Notes: generated by a model not told the origin, from the letters alone. DNA of 64,000 nt from Alkalihalobacterium chitinilyticum (GCF_029028005.1 NZ_JAOTPO010000007.1:167607-231606); one strand, 5' to 3'; shown: positions 18,648 through 30,499, counted from the stretch's first letter. Program-made: numbers and translations.

Positions 18648-19442
18648 TTACACAGCCGTCAATTCGGTTGGTTTGTCTGGGTCGGTATCATACAATGAAA
18701 ATTGATGACCATGACCACAGTCCCGTTCATCTAAAATTTGACTGACCGTCATTCTTGCTAAGTCTTTCATATTATTATCTTTACTTAAATGAGCCAAATA
18801 AACGCGCGATGTTTGTTCCCCGACGACATCAGCTAAAGCATGCGCTGCATCTTCATTTGAGACGTGCCCTACATCACTAAGAATTCGTCTTTTGACACTC
18901 CATGGATAACGTCCCATTCGAAGCATATTAATATCATGGTTCGATTCAAAAATATACGCATCGGCATTTTTAATCGTCCCCTTGATTCTCTCACTGACAT
19001 AGCCCATATCCGTTGCAAGTACTAATTTTTTACCTGAATGGTGAAACACATAAAACATCGGCTCAGCCGCATCATGAGAAACCCCGAACGACTCAACTTC
19101 AAGGTCACCAAATTGTTTGACTTCTTCTCGTTCAAAATGGAACTTTTGCTCGGAAGACAGTGTTCCTAAATCTTTCTCCATCTCTTGCCATGTCTTTGCA
19201 TTCGCATAAACGGGAAGATTATATTTCCTAGCAAGTATTCCTACTCCTTTAATATGATCACTGTGTTCATGTGTCACAAGAATGGCATCTAGTTCTTTAG
19301 GCTGGCAGCCGATCGTTTTAAGGAGCTCGTCCATTTTTTTCCCACTTAAGCCAGCATCAATCAGGATCCGCTGGTTTTCAGTAGCGACATAAAGTGCATT
19401 TCCTGAACTCCCACTAGCTAAGACGCTGTATTGCAAAGTCAT
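18648..19442 (-). CDS. walJ: Metallo-beta-lactamase-fold hydrolase WalJ (YycJ)
   Basis: Probable nuclease of the metallo-beta-lactamase fold; in other Firmicutes WalJ/VicX/YycJ is linked to coordination of cell division with DNA replication and to mismatch repair. 264 aa, a normal length. The metal-binding signature [11 protein letters not shown] is clear, with additional ligands in [19 protein letters not shown] and the late H in YLAHLSKDN. It is the last gene of the conserved walR-walK-walH-walI-walJ operon and begins 36 bp after walI. No signal peptide is seen, so a cytosolic location is expected. Confidence 0.93.
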   Translation of the reverse strand: MTLQYSVLASGSSGNALYVATENQRILIDAGLSGKKMDELLKTIGCQPKELDAILVTHEHSDHIKGVGILARKYNLPVYANAKTWQEMEKDLGTLSSEQKFHFEREEVKQFGDLEVESFGVSHDAAEPMFYVFHHSGKKLVLATDMGYVSERIKGTIKNADAYIFESNHDINMLRMGRYPWSVKRRILSDVGHVSNEDAAHALADVVGEQTSRVYLAHLSKDNNMKDLARMTVSQILDERDCGHGHQFSLYDTDPDKPTELTAV

Positions 19443-19477
19443 ATTTTTTCACTCCAGTAATTTCTTCGATTATTCAT

Positions 19478-20248
19478 TTAAAAAACGTCCTGTACAGAAC
19501 CATCGATCGCGTTGATCAAGTAGTCCTCTCCATCTACAGATATTCTCCACATGGGAGCAAATACTTGGACATCACCTACTTGTTTAAAAAAACTATAATA
19601 CCCAAAATCAACTTGGGTTATCGTTTGATTGGCGGTAATTAACTGTTCATTTAACAAGCGTTCGATGGCTTTTAACCCTGAAAGAAACTCTTGCTCTCTC
19701 CCTGTTTCATCAACCTCATAGATCATTTGTTGATAGGCTACAATTTCACTTTGATCATTTAATTGAAGTATTAACGGTGCCTCATCGAAAGAGTACATGA
19801 TTCTATCATCGTATTGTTGCATAAACTGCAACTGATTTCGTTCTTCTTCTTGTTGACTAAAGCGATACATATCGCCATTTAGAACATATTCCTCGAGAAA
19901 ACTTTTTACTTGTTGACTCATTGAGCCTTGCTCTAAAGGATACGGTTCTTTTAATCTTGAAATAATGGTGGTTTCATTGACAAAAGTAACTTCTTGATCT
20001 TTTAATCCATTAATCTCTTCTTCTGAAATCACAACGTTTTTACCGACAACTAAAAAACCGGATTGTATTTCTTCATCGAGCGTGTCTTCGATAACAATGT
20101 TCATCTCGTTTAGACGTTCTTGGAGGGTCGCTTCTATAATCATTGTAATTTGATTATGATGGTTGAGTTCTCGCAACTGATAAAAAAGAAAGCTGTTTAA
20201 CAGGATAAACGTAATGATAAAAATCGTTTTCGCTCTACTCCAATCCAT
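19478..20248 (-). CDS. walI: WalRK two-component regulatory protein WalI (YycI)
   Basis: Membrane-anchored regulator that, together with WalH, restrains the WalK sensor kinase. It starts at the ATG at 20248 (256 aa), because the conserved N-terminus MDWSRAKTIFIITFILLNSFLFYQL begins there and GAGGGAGACG precedes it; an earlier in-frame ATG at 20278 lies inside walH. There is one N-terminal transmembrane segment, residues of about 7-23, with an extracytoplasmic remainder of the YycI/YycH fold. The start overlaps the walH end by 14 bp, which suggests translational coupling. Confidence 0.92.
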   Translation of the reverse strand: MDWSRAKTIFIITFILLNSFLFYQLRELNHHNQITMIIEATLQERLNEMNIVIEDTLDEEIQSGFLVVGKNVVISEEEINGLKDQEVTFVNETTIISRLKEPYPLEQGSMSQQVKSFLEEYVLNGDMYRFSQQEEERNQLQFMQQYDDRIMYSFDEAPLILQLNDQSEIVAYQQMIYEVDETGREQEFLSGLKAIERLLNEQLITANQTITQVDFGYYSFFKQVGDVQVFAPMWRISVDGEDYLINAIDGSVQDVF

Positions 20249-21575
20249 AATCGTCTCCCTCACGATCTTTTCCATCATCTAACGTTATTTTTTGCCACAC
20301 ATTATCATAGAAAATATACCAATGCGGTTCTATCGTTACGAACGCGTTCCATTTTTTCATTTCATAGCCGATTGTTATTTTCTGTAGTAACGTTCGATCA
20401 AAATACTCTCTTTGTTCAAGTTGATTAATCACATCATGTCCTGATGGTAAATCTACGATTGTTCTTGCATATTCCATCGGTTGTTGGTCTAAGTCAAACA
20501 ACGGTCTTATATATCTTGATGTTTGATTACCTGTTCTAAACACATGCAGACTCATCACATCATAACCACCTAATGAAACCACCGGGTGTCCGTTGAGCCA
20601 TAATCGATATTTCGCTTCTTCATTGCCTTCATTTGATACCCAATCGTCTAATAGATAAGGGTCCGTCCAACCACCATGTCCATTAATGAAATCGATACTG
20701 CTTACGATAACGTTCCGACTTCCTCGCTCAGGGTTTTCACTATAAATTGGATTGATATAATCCATGAAATTGCCATTATTAATAATATTAATGAGACGGT
20801 TTCCATCGGTGTATGACTCATCGCCGTTCGCTTGACGAAAGTATTTTGCTGACAGTGGATCGTTAAAAAGCAGCTGCTTAAATACATCGACTGAAACAGG
20901 GGTGACCGTATAAGAAATCGTTTCTACATTTACATTTTCCTCAGGTAGAAATAGAGATTTTCGCCACTGCCCCATTTGTGAACCTACTGAGTAATCAAAA
21001 GCTCTCATCCATTCATCAGATTGTGCCATGTAATTTTCCTCAAAATCACTGGTTGGAAATGACGTTTCAATATCTAGAAATCGCTGCTCTTTATTTGAAA
21101 CTATACGGTAATGAACTTTATCTGTATCACGATTTATATAAACAAGGACTCGCTCGACATGATTGATGGGCAATACGAAGTCTTCTTCTACATTTTCAAA
21201 TAAACTTAAAAATACATCACCTGGGATCTTAGTTGGAAATACAAGTTCAATTGTTTCTTCTAACACTTGACTCAGTGTAACATTCGACATCAGCGATATT
21301 TCTTCCACTCGACTCGTGAGCAACTGTTCATAGAACTCGAGAAAGAGTGGTTCTCTATTATTCAGTAAAGAATGCTCACCATTCACATGGAAAACCAATT
21401 GTTCTGGTACTATCACTTGCGATAACTTTCTTTCTTCATTTAAGTTCGGGTTATTCACGTAGTCCACATCTTGAAGCAGTGCATAGTTTGGTTGGAAAGT
21501 CCAAATTTGCCATGTCAACACAAGGCTCAGTAATACGAGAAAAGTAAGTGTCCCGGATTTAATATTCTCATACAT
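20235..21575 (-). CDS. walH: WalRK two-component regulatory protein WalH (YycH)
   Basis: Membrane-anchored partner of WalI controlling WalK. The preferred start is the ATG at 21575 (446 aa), directly after GGGGAGAG; the open frame continues 34 codons upstream into walK but without a start signal. A single N-terminal transmembrane segment (SGTLTFLVLLSLVLTWQIWTF) is followed by an extracytoplasmic domain. The gene overlaps walK by 8 bp and walI by 14 bp, so all three are tightly coupled. The family assignment comes from position, size and the single-anchor topology. Confidence 0.92.
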   Translation of the reverse strand: MYENIKSGTLTFLVLLSLVLTWQIWTFQPNYALLQDVDYVNNPNLNEERKLSQVIVPEQLVFHVNGEHSLLNNREPLFLEFYEQLLTSRVEEISLMSNVTLSQVLEETIELVFPTKIPGDVFLSLFENVEEDFVLPINHVERVLVYINRDTDKVHYRIVSNKEQRFLDIETSFPTSDFEENYMAQSDEWMRAFDYSVGSQMGQWRKSLFLPEENVNVETISYTVTPVSVDVFKQLLFNDPLSAKYFRQANGDESYTDGNRLINIINNGNFMDYINPIYSENPERGSRNVIVSSIDFINGHGGWTDPYLLDDWVSNEGNEEAKYRLWLNGHPVVSLGGYDVMSLHVFRTGNQTSRYIRPLFDLDQQPMEYARTIVDLPSGHDVINQLEQREYFDRTLLQKITIGYEMKKWNAFVTIEPHWYIFYDNVWQKITLDDGKDREGDDYGLE

Positions 21576-23397
21576 AATCGGACTCTCCCCTCTTAAAACC
21601 TGAGTACGGCAGTGTAAAATAAATCGTTGTTCCCTCACCATACTCACTTTCAACCCAAATTTCGCCACGGTGTGCATGAACGAATTCTTTTGCGATAGCT
21701 AAACCTAAGCCTGTTCCGCCAATGTTTCTCGCCCTCGCTTTATCGACACGATAAAAGCGATCAAAGATTTTCTTCTGACTTTCACGAGGTATTCCTACCC
21801 CCTGGTCAGATATGCTGAGGCGAAGATTATTGCCTTGATGAAGCAAGTGAACAGCGATTGTCCCGCCGTCCGGTGAGTACTTTATTCCGTTGGAAATAAT
21901 ATTATCTATAACTTGAGTGATTTTATCTTGATCAATATGAACCAACATTTGCTCTTTAGGTATGCTGCGGGCAAAATGAATGTTTTTTTCAGTCGCAATC
22001 ATTTCAAACCGATCGACTATATTGTGAAGAAAATGATTGAAATCAACTTCTTCAAACGTGAATCGGTAATCTTTACTGTCCATTTTAGATAACTGTAACA
22101 GATCATTTACAAGTCGAATCATTCGTTCCGTCTCATTTTGCGTCACATTTAAAAACTTGGAGGCCAGCTCAATATCTTCAATCGCACCGTCTTCTAGAGC
22201 TTCTAAATAGCTTTTCATCGTTGTTAATGGTGTTCGCAGCTCATGAGATACATTCGCTACAAACTCCCTTCGTTCTTGTTCAATTTTTTCTCGTTCCGTC
22301 ACATCATGAAGAACGGTAATGATCCCCGTGATCGGCCCATTCTCTTTTTGAATGACTGAAAAGCTCGCTTGCAATAAAAATTCTTGTTCTTCTGTACTAA
22401 AATCAAGCAAAATCGACTCACTATAGTCATCTAATTCGTTGGCTGCAAACGTCTCAGAAAGCCTTAGCACTTCTGGAAGTGGTTTAGAATAGGCTTCTTC
22501 ACTAGAAGTTTCCAGCAATTGTTCTGCTCTTTGATTCATTAAAATAATATTACCGTGCTGGTCAGTTGCAATCACGCCATCGGTCATATGCGTTAGGACA
22601 GAGCTTAATTTTTTCTTTTCTCGATCAGTCGAAGCATTGGCTTCTTTCAATTTTAACGTTAGGTCATTAAACGACATGGCGAGTTGTCCAATTTCATCTC
22701 GTCCGTAAACTTGAACTTGCCTTGAAAAATCTCCTTCTCCCATTCGTTTCGCTAGTTTCTTCATTTCTATAATTGGTGTTGTTATTGTTCGTGCAATCAA
22801 AATAACAAGGATCGCCGTAATAAAAATAGCAATGACGGTCCCCTTGGCAAGAATATTATTAATTTGCTTGATTTGGTCATAGATTTCTTCCATTGAGGCT
22901 TCAATATAAATGGCACCAATCGTTCCTTCTTTTGACTGCACGGGCATTCCGATGACACGCATCCGATGGCCTGTCTCAGGATCACGTAAGGTCGCTCCAT
23001 CTTTTGAACCGAGAAGCGCCCGCTTAACCCTTACCTCAGTGCTTTGTTGCCCAACAATATGGCGGTTTTGAGCATTTGAAGTTGCTAAAACCACCTTATT
23101 GATATCAACGACCTGTGCTTCCGAATTTTCGACAGGGAAAAAATCTCTTAGCAACACATTAATATCTCTAGCAAGTGAAGAGTTATCATCTCTCGTTTTC
23201 GTCAACTCTTGTTCGATACTATAGGCTAGTAAATTTGCTCTTTCATCTAGCATTTCTTGATAGTTATTAACGAGTTGCTCTTCTAATTGACGAATAAAGT
23301 AAACACCGGTAATTTGTATGGCGATAAAAAGCAACAAAACATAAATAATAATCAACTTAAATTGAATCGATTTAAAAAAACCGACCTTGTTGTCCAT
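21568..23397 (-). CDS. walK: Essential sensor histidine kinase WalK (YycG)
   Basis: Sensor of the cell-wall homeostasis two-component system. 609 aa. Domain order: transmembrane segment 1 (LIIIYVLLLFIAIQITGVYFI), an extracytoplasmic PAS-like sensor, transmembrane segment 2 (GTVIAIFITAILVILIA), HAMP (TITTPIIEMKKLAKRMGEGDF), a cytoplasmic PAS domain, and the dimerisation box with the phosphorylated His in FVANVSHELRTPLTTMK. The ATP-binding N, G1 and G2 boxes follow (DNIISNGIKYSP, ISDQGVGIP, GGTGLGLAIAKEF). It lies directly after walR with a 2-bp gap. All catalytic boxes appear intact. Confidence 0.97.
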   Translation of the reverse strand: MDNKVGFFKSIQFKLIIIYVLLLFIAIQITGVYFIRQLEEQLVNNYQEMLDERANLLAYSIEQELTKTRDDNSSLARDINVLLRDFFPVENSEAQVVDINKVVLATSNAQNRHIVGQQSTEVRVKRALLGSKDGATLRDPETGHRMRVIGMPVQSKEGTIGAIYIEASMEEIYDQIKQINNILAKGTVIAIFITAILVILIARTITTPIIEMKKLAKRMGEGDFSRQVQVYGRDEIGQLAMSFNDLTLKLKEANASTDREKKKLSSVLTHMTDGVIATDQHGNIILMNQRAEQLLETSSEEAYSKPLPEVLRLSETFAANELDDYSESILLDFSTEEQEFLLQASFSVIQKENGPITGIITVLHDVTEREKIEQERREFVANVSHELRTPLTTMKSYLEALEDGAIEDIELASKFLNVTQNETERMIRLVNDLLQLSKMDSKDYRFTFEEVDFNHFLHNIVDRFEMIATEKNIHFARSIPKEQMLVHIDQDKITQVIDNIISNGIKYSPDGGTIAVHLLHQGNNLRLSISDQGVGIPRESQKKIFDRFYRVDKARARNIGGTGLGLAIAKEFVHAHRGEIWVESEYGEGTTIYFTLPYSGFKRGESDYV

Positions 23398-23399
23398 TC

Positions 23400-24104
23400 T
23401 TAATTCTCCTGCCCTGGAAGACGTAAATAATATCCGACTCCTCTACGCGTAATAATCCAAGTCGGGTAACTAGGGTTATCTTCTACTTTTTCACGAAGTC
23501 GCCTTACCGTAACATCAACGGTTCTCACATCTCCAAAATAATCGTATCCCCAAACGGCTTGCAGTAAATGTTCTCTCGTCATAACCTGCCCGAGATGATT
23601 TGCCAAGTAATGAATGAGCTCAAATTCACGGTGAGTCAGTTCAATTTCTTCACCGCGACGTTTGACTAAGTAAGCATCAGGCTTAATGACTAAGTCACCC
23701 ACGACAATCTCCTTCATCTGGTTCTGTTCATCTGGTTTTATGCTATGACGTCTTAAATTAGCCTTTACTCGCGCAATCAGCTCACGCGTACTAAACGGTT
23801 TCGTTACATAATCATCAGCACCTAATTCAAGGCCCAATACTTTATCTATTTCAGAGTCTTTTGCCGTTAACATAATAATCGGCATATCATGACTTTTACG
23901 AATTTCTCGGCAAACTTCCATTCCATCTTTATACGGCAGCATAATATCAAGTAAAATCAAATCAGGTACTTCTTTAAGAGCTAATTCAATTGCTTCATTA
24001 CCATCATGTGCACAAATGACATTGAAGCCTTCTTTTTCTAAACTAAACTTCAAGATATCTGCAATTGGTTTCTCATCATCTACTACAAGAATGCGGTTAT
24101 CCAT
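23400..24104 (-). CDS. walR: Essential response regulator WalR (YycF)
   Basis: OmpR-family response regulator controlling autolysins and cell-wall metabolism. 234 aa. The receiver domain has the acidic pocket ILVVDDEKP, phospho-acceptor Asp53 in [11 protein letters not shown], Thr in MLTAKDSE and Lys in YVTKPFS. The C-terminal winged helix includes [37 protein letters not shown] and GVGYYLRL. It is the first gene of the wal operon. The M23 endopeptidase gene upstream is of the autolysin type that WalR regulates in Bacillus, but no clear WalR box was identified. Confidence 0.97.
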   Translation of the reverse strand: MDNRILVVDDEKPIADILKFSLEKEGFNVICAHDGNEAIELALKEVPDLILLDIMLPYKDGMEVCREIRKSHDMPIIMLTAKDSEIDKVLGLELGADDYVTKPFSTRELIARVKANLRRHSIKPDEQNQMKEIVVGDLVIKPDAYLVKRRGEEIELTHREFELIHYLANHLGQVMTREHLLQAVWGYDYFGDVRTVDVTVRRLREKVEDNPSYPTWIITRRGVGYYLRLPGQEN

Positions 24105-24512
24105 TCTAATCGCCCCTAACCTAGTTTACGTTTTACTTATCTTCATATTTTAACACATTAACTGTTCACAAAAGTAGATATATAGCTATTCCCCAGATGT
24201 TCCATAATTCAAAAGCCGAAGGTAGGAATATCGCACTAGACACTAATGGTTAAAGCTATTCAATCAAGGTACGTCATTGCTTAGCGGCGTCTTATAGACT
24301 GAAGCCTTCCATTTGAGTTAAAAGATATACAGCTAACTACTTTTGTTGTGGAAAAATAGTTTATATTTTTTAAACGGACTGAGAGGCCCCTATATTAAAA
24401 AAATCCTTTATTTATTTTGCTTTATATACTCGAGCATTTTCCATCAATTAGACATAGTAAACTATTAATCTTAAGTTGCCTGAATAGGAACCGCTCCTTT
24501 TTTGTAGAGTAT
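24105..24512. other. Gene-free gap with a degenerate dispersed repeat
   Basis: The stretch 24210-24310 contains pieces (GCCGAAGG, CTAGACAC, TTAGCGGCGTC, AGACTGAAGCC) that resemble the repeat family at 39498-39866 and 43900-44090. It must also hold the wal operon promoter on the minus strand; I did not find one that is unambiguous. Confidence 0.45.
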
Positions 24513-24542
24513 AAAAAAAGAAGCTGACCCATGAGTCAGCCT
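24513..24542 (-). terminator. Terminator of the M23 peptidase gene
   Basis: Stem GGCTGACTC / GGGTCAGCTTC-type with a short loop, then TTTTTTT in minus-strand sense, 10 bp after the stop codon. Confidence 0.75.
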
Positions 24543-24551
24543 CCGTATATG

Positions 24552-26060
24552 TTAACGGTTTAAATAGTCCATTGGGTTTTGAAGCTTACCGTTATGATAC
24601 ACTTCAAAATGGAGGTGAATTCCTGTTGAATTTCCTGTGGTCCCCATTACACCTATTTTTTGACCTTTAGCAACTGTTTGACCTACTCGAACGTCAATAG
24701 AAGCTAAATGTGCATATAATGTTTCAACTCCATTGTTATGATTGATGCGGATCGTATTCCCGTAGCCGCCTTGCCATCCTGCTGAAACAATCGTTCCATT
24801 ATCTGCAGCTAAAATATTGTAGTTACTAGGACGTGCAATATCAATTCCTTTATGGAAACGGCCCCAACGGTTTCCTTGATAACTTGAAATATAACCACCA
24901 ACAGCAGGCCAACCTAGATTACCCGTTCCACGCGAAGTCGATTGTTTTGTTCCTTTAACTACAATACGATTAACCGCTTCTTCTACAACTTCCTCTTCAA
25001 GGATTTTTCGCTTAATCGTTTGGCCATTTTGCTCAACAATTTCATAGCTTACAATCCGTTTTCCAGGTTTTCCTTCTTGCTCAATTTTCGTATCGCCTTT
25101 CCACATCGACGAATCTTCTTTCGTTTCTGTTTGGAAAGTAATTTCTTCTTCGACTTTTGTTACCTTCTCTACTAGAATAGTAATAGTAGGTTTATAGGCT
25201 GTTACATTGACCTTTTGCCCAATCTGTAGAAGTGTATCCTCAGTGATATCAGGATTTAGCTCTAGTAACTCGTTCGTCGTTAAGTTATGCTTGCTCGCAA
25301 TGGAACCAAGAACATCCCCTGCATCAACAGAATACGTTTCCTCAGTTAACGTACCGAGTTTTAGCATTTTAATCGCTTCACTTTTTGATAAAATATCACT
25401 TGGATGAGCTAAGCTGTACTCGTACTCTACTTCCGATGATAAAGAAATCTCCTGAATTTCTGTTTCTCCTACACTTGGATTTACCGAGTACTCTTTATCT
25501 TCTTTCCCCTCTTCATAAGACGCCAACTCATCTTCTGATACATACTGTAATTTAAAATCGCGTAAGACCTGTTCTGCTGTTTCTTGTTCCTCAACAAATA
25601 ATACAGTCTCATCGTCAAAACGCATTGCTACAGCTTCAGCTTTTATGGTTAAAAGCTCATCTAGTTTTTCAATCGTTTCTTCTGTTTTTGTTCTTGCTTG
25701 GAATACTCGTTCTGGAATAAGCTGAACATCTTGGCCAATCATTAGATTAAGTGATTCATATTTTTTAGTGTATTCGTTAATCTTTTCATCAACTAGTCTT
25801 TGATAGTCTTCCGTATCATTAATAGAACCTATTCTTTCACCATCTACATACACGTGATACATCGTTTGTAATGAACTATCGCTATTTTCATTAGCTAGCA
25901 CTGCAGGCGTTGCTAAAAATAAAGCTGAACATGTTGCTACACTAGTAGCAAGTTTTACATTATGTATTGAATTATGTACAAAGCTTTTACATTTTTCTAC
26001 TAATTTATTGTGCCTAAACCTATTACTTTCATCGGCACTTGTCGATTTAAACAGATTCAT
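24552..26060 (-). CDS. Secreted M23 metallopeptidase with LysM and G5 domains
   Basis: Cell-wall endopeptidase acting on peptidoglycan cross-bridges or stem peptides outside the membrane. 502 aa. An N-terminal hydrophobic signal (LATSVATCSALFLATPAVLA, residues about 37-56) is followed by a large extracytoplasmic region, LysM (YSVDAGDVLGSIASKHNLTT to GQKVNVT), G5 (VEKVTKVEEEITFQTE to NRIVVKG), and a C-terminal M23 domain with zinc ligands in RFHKGIDIA and GIHLHFEVYHNG. The conserved location between purA/tRNAs and walR, and the autolysin type, suggest membership of the WalRK regulon, which is inference. The unusually long basic stretch before the signal is normal in close relatives. Confidence 0.92.
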   Translation of the reverse strand: MNLFKSTSADESNRFRHNKLVEKCKSFVHNSIHNVKLATSVATCSALFLATPAVLANENSDSSLQTMYHVYVDGERIGSINDTEDYQRLVDEKINEYTKKYESLNLMIGQDVQLIPERVFQARTKTEETIEKLDELLTIKAEAVAMRFDDETVLFVEEQETAEQVLRDFKLQYVSEDELASYEEGKEDKEYSVNPSVGETEIQEISLSSEVEYEYSLAHPSDILSKSEAIKMLKLGTLTEETYSVDAGDVLGSIASKHNLTTNELLELNPDITEDTLLQIGQKVNVTAYKPTITILVEKVTKVEEEITFQTETKEDSSMWKGDTKIEQEGKPGKRIVSYEIVEQNGQTIKRKILEEEVVEEAVNRIVVKGTKQSTSRGTGNLGWPAVGGYISSYQGNRWGRFHKGIDIARPSNYNILAADNGTIVSAGWQGGYGNTIRINHNNGVETLYAHLASIDVRVGQTVAKGQKIGVMGTTGNSTGIHLHFEVYHNGKLQNPMDYLNR

Positions 26061-26249
26061 AAGATCCTCCTAAAACTCCCTTACAACCAAAGTTGCTCTA
26101 TTAGACAAACTTAGACAACCTTTATCATTTTAACATAAAGCGATTTAAAACGTGTCAGATAATTGAAAATGAAATGTTTATGTAATAATCGTACACGAAA
26201 TAGCCTTTCATAAAGGTAGCTGGTTCTTCCCGTTTCTCCTGTTAAAGGC

Positions 26250-26277
26250 AAAAAAAAAACACCATCTAAACGGTGTA
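26250..26277 (-). terminator. Terminator of the tRNA/5S transcript
   Basis: Hairpin ACACCGTTTAGATGGTGT in minus-strand sense followed by ten T residues, about 67 bp after the tRNA-Thr gene. Confidence 0.8.
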
Positions 26278-26343
26278 TTTGTCCTTACTCGATATATATG
26301 ATTATGGTAAATCTTTATTTTTTATTCCTAAGAATAAAACAAA

Positions 26344-26419
<76 letters not shown>

Positions 26420-26456
26420 CTACATATTAAGGTAATAGCAACTTACTAAAATAAAA

Positions 26457-26532
26457 TGGTGGCTCGGGACGGAATCGAACCGCCGACACATGGATTTTCA
26501 GTCCATTGCTCTACCGACTGAGCTACCGAGCC
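26457..26532 (-). tRNA. tRNA-Phe (anticodon GAA)
   Basis: 76 nt with encoded CCA; anticodon arm ATGGACTGAAAATCCAT contains GAA; T arm GGTTCGATTCC; acceptor GGCTCGG / CCGAGCC. Confidence 0.96.
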
Positions 26533-26544
26533 TAAAAATAAAAA

Positions 26545-26661
<117 letters not shown>

Positions 26662-26670
26662 TTTTTATTA

Positions 26671-26746
26671 TGGCGGTCCCGACGGGAATCGAACCCGCGA
26701 TCTCCTGCGTGACAGGCAGGCATGTTAACCGCTACACCACGGGACC
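26671..26746 (-). tRNA. tRNA-Asp (anticodon GTC)
   Basis: 76 nt; anticodon arm CTGCCTGTCACGCAG contains GTC; acceptor GGTCCCG / CGGGACC with encoded CCA. Confidence 0.96.
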
Positions 26747-26773
26747 ATAATAATATTTAATTTTCAATGTAAT

Positions 26774-26848
26774 TGGTGACCCGTACGGGATTCGAACCCG
26801 TGTTACCGCCGTGAAAGGGCGGTGTCTTAACCGCTTGACCAACGGGCC
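26774..26848 (-). tRNA. tRNA-Glu (anticodon TTC)
   Basis: 75 nt; anticodon arm CCGCCCTTTCACGGCGG contains TTC; acceptor GGCCCGT / ACGGGTC with encoded CCA. Confidence 0.96.
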
Positions 26849-26862
26849 ACTTTAAATTAAAG

Positions 26863-26938
26863 TGGTGAGCCATGAAGGACTCGAACCTTCGACCCTCTGA
26901 TTAAAAGTCAGATGCTCTACCAACTGAGCTAATGGCTC
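26863..26938 (-). tRNA. tRNA-Lys (anticodon TTT)
   Basis: 76 nt; anticodon arm CTGACTTTTAATCAG contains TTT; acceptor GAGCCAT / ATGGCTC with encoded CCA. First gene of the cluster. Confidence 0.96.
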
Positions 26939-26972
26939 TCATATTTGTTAATGTTTCTTAACGACAAGAATT

Positions 26973-27001
26973 ATATTAACATAAGTATTTGTCATTTGCA
27001 A
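26973..27001 (-). promoter_or_regulatory. Promoter of the tRNA/5S cluster
   Basis: Minus strand: -35 TTGCAA (26996-27001), 17-nt spacer, -10 TAATAT (26973-26978), 35 bp upstream of tRNA-Lys. The remaining 27002-27284 shows nothing else recognisable. Confidence 0.6.
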
Positions 27002-27284
27002 GCACTTTTCATAAAAAGTTTTTCCTTTTTTATAACTTGGACAAGCACTTGAACAACCTTTAATAGAATACTGTAAAACTCGTTTATTTTCAAGTCTTTT
27101 TTTGTTCGTTAACAATTATAAATTCTCGGTAAAGAAGTATTCTCGACGTAATGAACAATTTTAGGAATTAAGTATAAGACAACTCCGCCTCTGTTTTCGC
27201 TAAAAAGCTAGCCAATGGCGAGTTTTCTTTAAGGCTATTTTCATATTTTGATTGCTGCATATCCATTTACTATATAAAAAGTAA

Positions 27285-27316
27285 AGGCAAGAACAAGCTT
27301 TTACCTATTCTTGCCT
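27285..27316 (-). terminator. Terminator of purA
   Basis: Stem AGGCAAGAA / TTCTTGCCT with a 14-nt loop, then TTTACTTTTTA in minus-strand sense, 13 bp after purA. Confidence 0.75.
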
Positions 27317-27329
27317 AAAGTTATAAAAT

Positions 27330-28890
<1,561 letters not shown>

Positions 28891-28919
28891 AACCCATGCT
28901 GCTTCAGCATGGGTTTTTT
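28891..28919 (-). terminator. Terminator of dnaC (bidirectional)
   Basis: Perfect stem CCCATGCTG / CAGCATGGG with a 3-nt loop and T-runs on both strands, 29 bp after the dnaC stop codon. Confidence 0.85.
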
Positions 28920-28947
28920 GTCATTGATTATTGTTAACCCTTCAACG

Positions 28948-30312
28948 TTATGCTCCAGGAGGAATACTGCTTTCATCATGACGTCGATCTAAGGTAACGA
29001 ATTTATTGTATTCTTTTACGAAAGCAAGTTCGACTGTTCCAACAGGACCATTACGTTGCTTTGCTATGATGATTTCAATAATATTTTTATTCTCAGATTC
29101 CTTATCATAGTAATCATCACGGTATAAAAAGGCAACGATATCGGCATCCTGCTCGATACTTCCCGATTCACGAATATCACTCATCATCGGTCGTTTATCT
29201 TGTCTAGATTCTACACCACGGGATAACTGTGAAAGAGCGATTACCGGAACTTCTAACTCCCTGGCAATGGCTTTTAATGTACGAGAAATTTCAGATACTT
29301 CTTGTTGACGGTTTTCGCCGCCTCTTCCACTTCCTTGAATAAGTTGCAAATAGTCAATCAAGATCATGCCTAAGCCTTTCTCTTGCTTGAGACGACGACA
29401 CTTCGCTCGAATATCATTAACTTTAACACCAGGTGTATCGTCAATATAAATCCCTGCTTTAGACAGACTCCCCATCGCCATCGTTAACTTTTGCCAATCT
29501 TCAGGTTCTAGCTGTCCCGTTCTCATCTTTTGTGCATCAATGTTTCCCTCCGCACATAATATACGTTGAACTAGCTGACCAGCTGACATCTCTAAACTAA
29601 AGATTGCAACATTCTCATCTGTTTTTGTCGCGACATTTTGCGCAATATTTAAGGCGAAAGCGGTTTTACCTACCGATGGACGAGCAGCAACAATAATTAA
29701 ATCGTTACGTTGGAAACCGGCTGTCATCCGATCAAGTTCGACGAACCCTGTAGGAATACCGGTAATTTCTCCACTTTGCTTTTCAAGCGCTTCGATTCGA
29801 TCATATGTTTCAACAAGTACATCTTTTATCGCTATAAATGCCCCTGAATTTTTACGTTGGGCGACATCAAGAATCGTTTTTTCTGCTGTATCTAAAATCG
29901 CATCTACTTCATCTTCACTCGTATACCCATCGGCAGCAATATTTGTAGCGACCCGGATCAGCCTTCTTAATAGTGATTTTTCCTCGACAATTCGACTATA
30001 ATAATCAATATTTGCTGCGGTTGGAACAGCATTGGCTAAATCACTTAAATACGATACACCACCTATATCATCTAACCAGTTTCTGTCTTGTAAATCTGAA
30101 GTTACCGTAATTAGATCAACAGGTTCTCCTTTTTCTGCGAGACTAAGCATAACCTCATAGATTCGTTGATGTGCAGACCGATAAAAATCTTCCGGTATTA
30201 ACCGCTCTGAAGCAGTAACTAAAGCTTGTTCTTCTAAAAAAATGGCACCAAGTACTGCCTGCTCCGCTTCAATATTTTGGGGAGGGGTACGGTCAGCAAA
30301 TAAATCACTCAT
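28948..30312 (-). CDS. dnaC: Replicative DNA helicase (DnaB family; dnaC in Bacillus nomenclature)
   Basis: Hexameric 5'-3' helicase that unwinds DNA at the replication fork and recruits primase. 454 aa. The N-terminal primase-interacting helical domain starts at PPQNIEAEQAVLGAIF; the C-terminal RecA-like motor has Walker A ARPSVGKTAFALNIA, Walker B GMILIDYLQLIQG, the arginine-finger region REVSEISRTLKAIARELEVPVIALSQLSRGVE and DIRESGSIEQDAD. It is downstream of gdpP-rplI with a 187-bp gap, in the classical rplI-dnaC-purA order. All motor motifs are intact. Confidence 0.97.
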   Translation of the reverse strand: MSDLFADRTPPQNIEAEQAVLGAIFLEEQALVTASERLIPEDFYRSAHQRIYEVMLSLAEKGEPVDLITVTSDLQDRNWLDDIGGVSYLSDLANAVPTAANIDYYSRIVEEKSLLRRLIRVATNIAADGYTSEDEVDAILDTAEKTILDVAQRKNSGAFIAIKDVLVETYDRIEALEKQSGEITGIPTGFVELDRMTAGFQRNDLIIVAARPSVGKTAFALNIAQNVATKTDENVAIFSLEMSAGQLVQRILCAEGNIDAQKMRTGQLEPEDWQKLTMAMGSLSKAGIYIDDTPGVKVNDIRAKCRRLKQEKGLGMILIDYLQLIQGSGRGGENRQQEVSEISRTLKAIARELEVPVIALSQLSRGVESRQDKRPMMSDIRESGSIEQDADIVAFLYRDDYYDKESENKNIIEIIIAKQRNGPVGTVELAFVKEYNKFVTLDRRHDESSIPPGA

Positions 30313-30441
30313 TAAAATCCTCCTCTCCTGAACTTAACTCTTTTTAAAATCTATCTATTTTTATTTTATAATCTTTATTTATTTTGCAACGTCTTTTTTC
30401 TTTTCTTCTTAGACATATATTCTACCATAAAACACAAAAAC

Positions 30442-30462
30442 GGTTGATTATTAAAATCAACC
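30442..30462. terminator. Hairpin terminator after rplI
   Basis: Stem GGTTGATTA / TAATCAACC-type (one mismatch) with a small loop and T-runs on both sides, 38 bp after the rplI stop codon. Confidence 0.6.
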
Positions 30463-30499
30463 ATTTTTGTATATTATCTTTTTATTATTTGGTTCTATT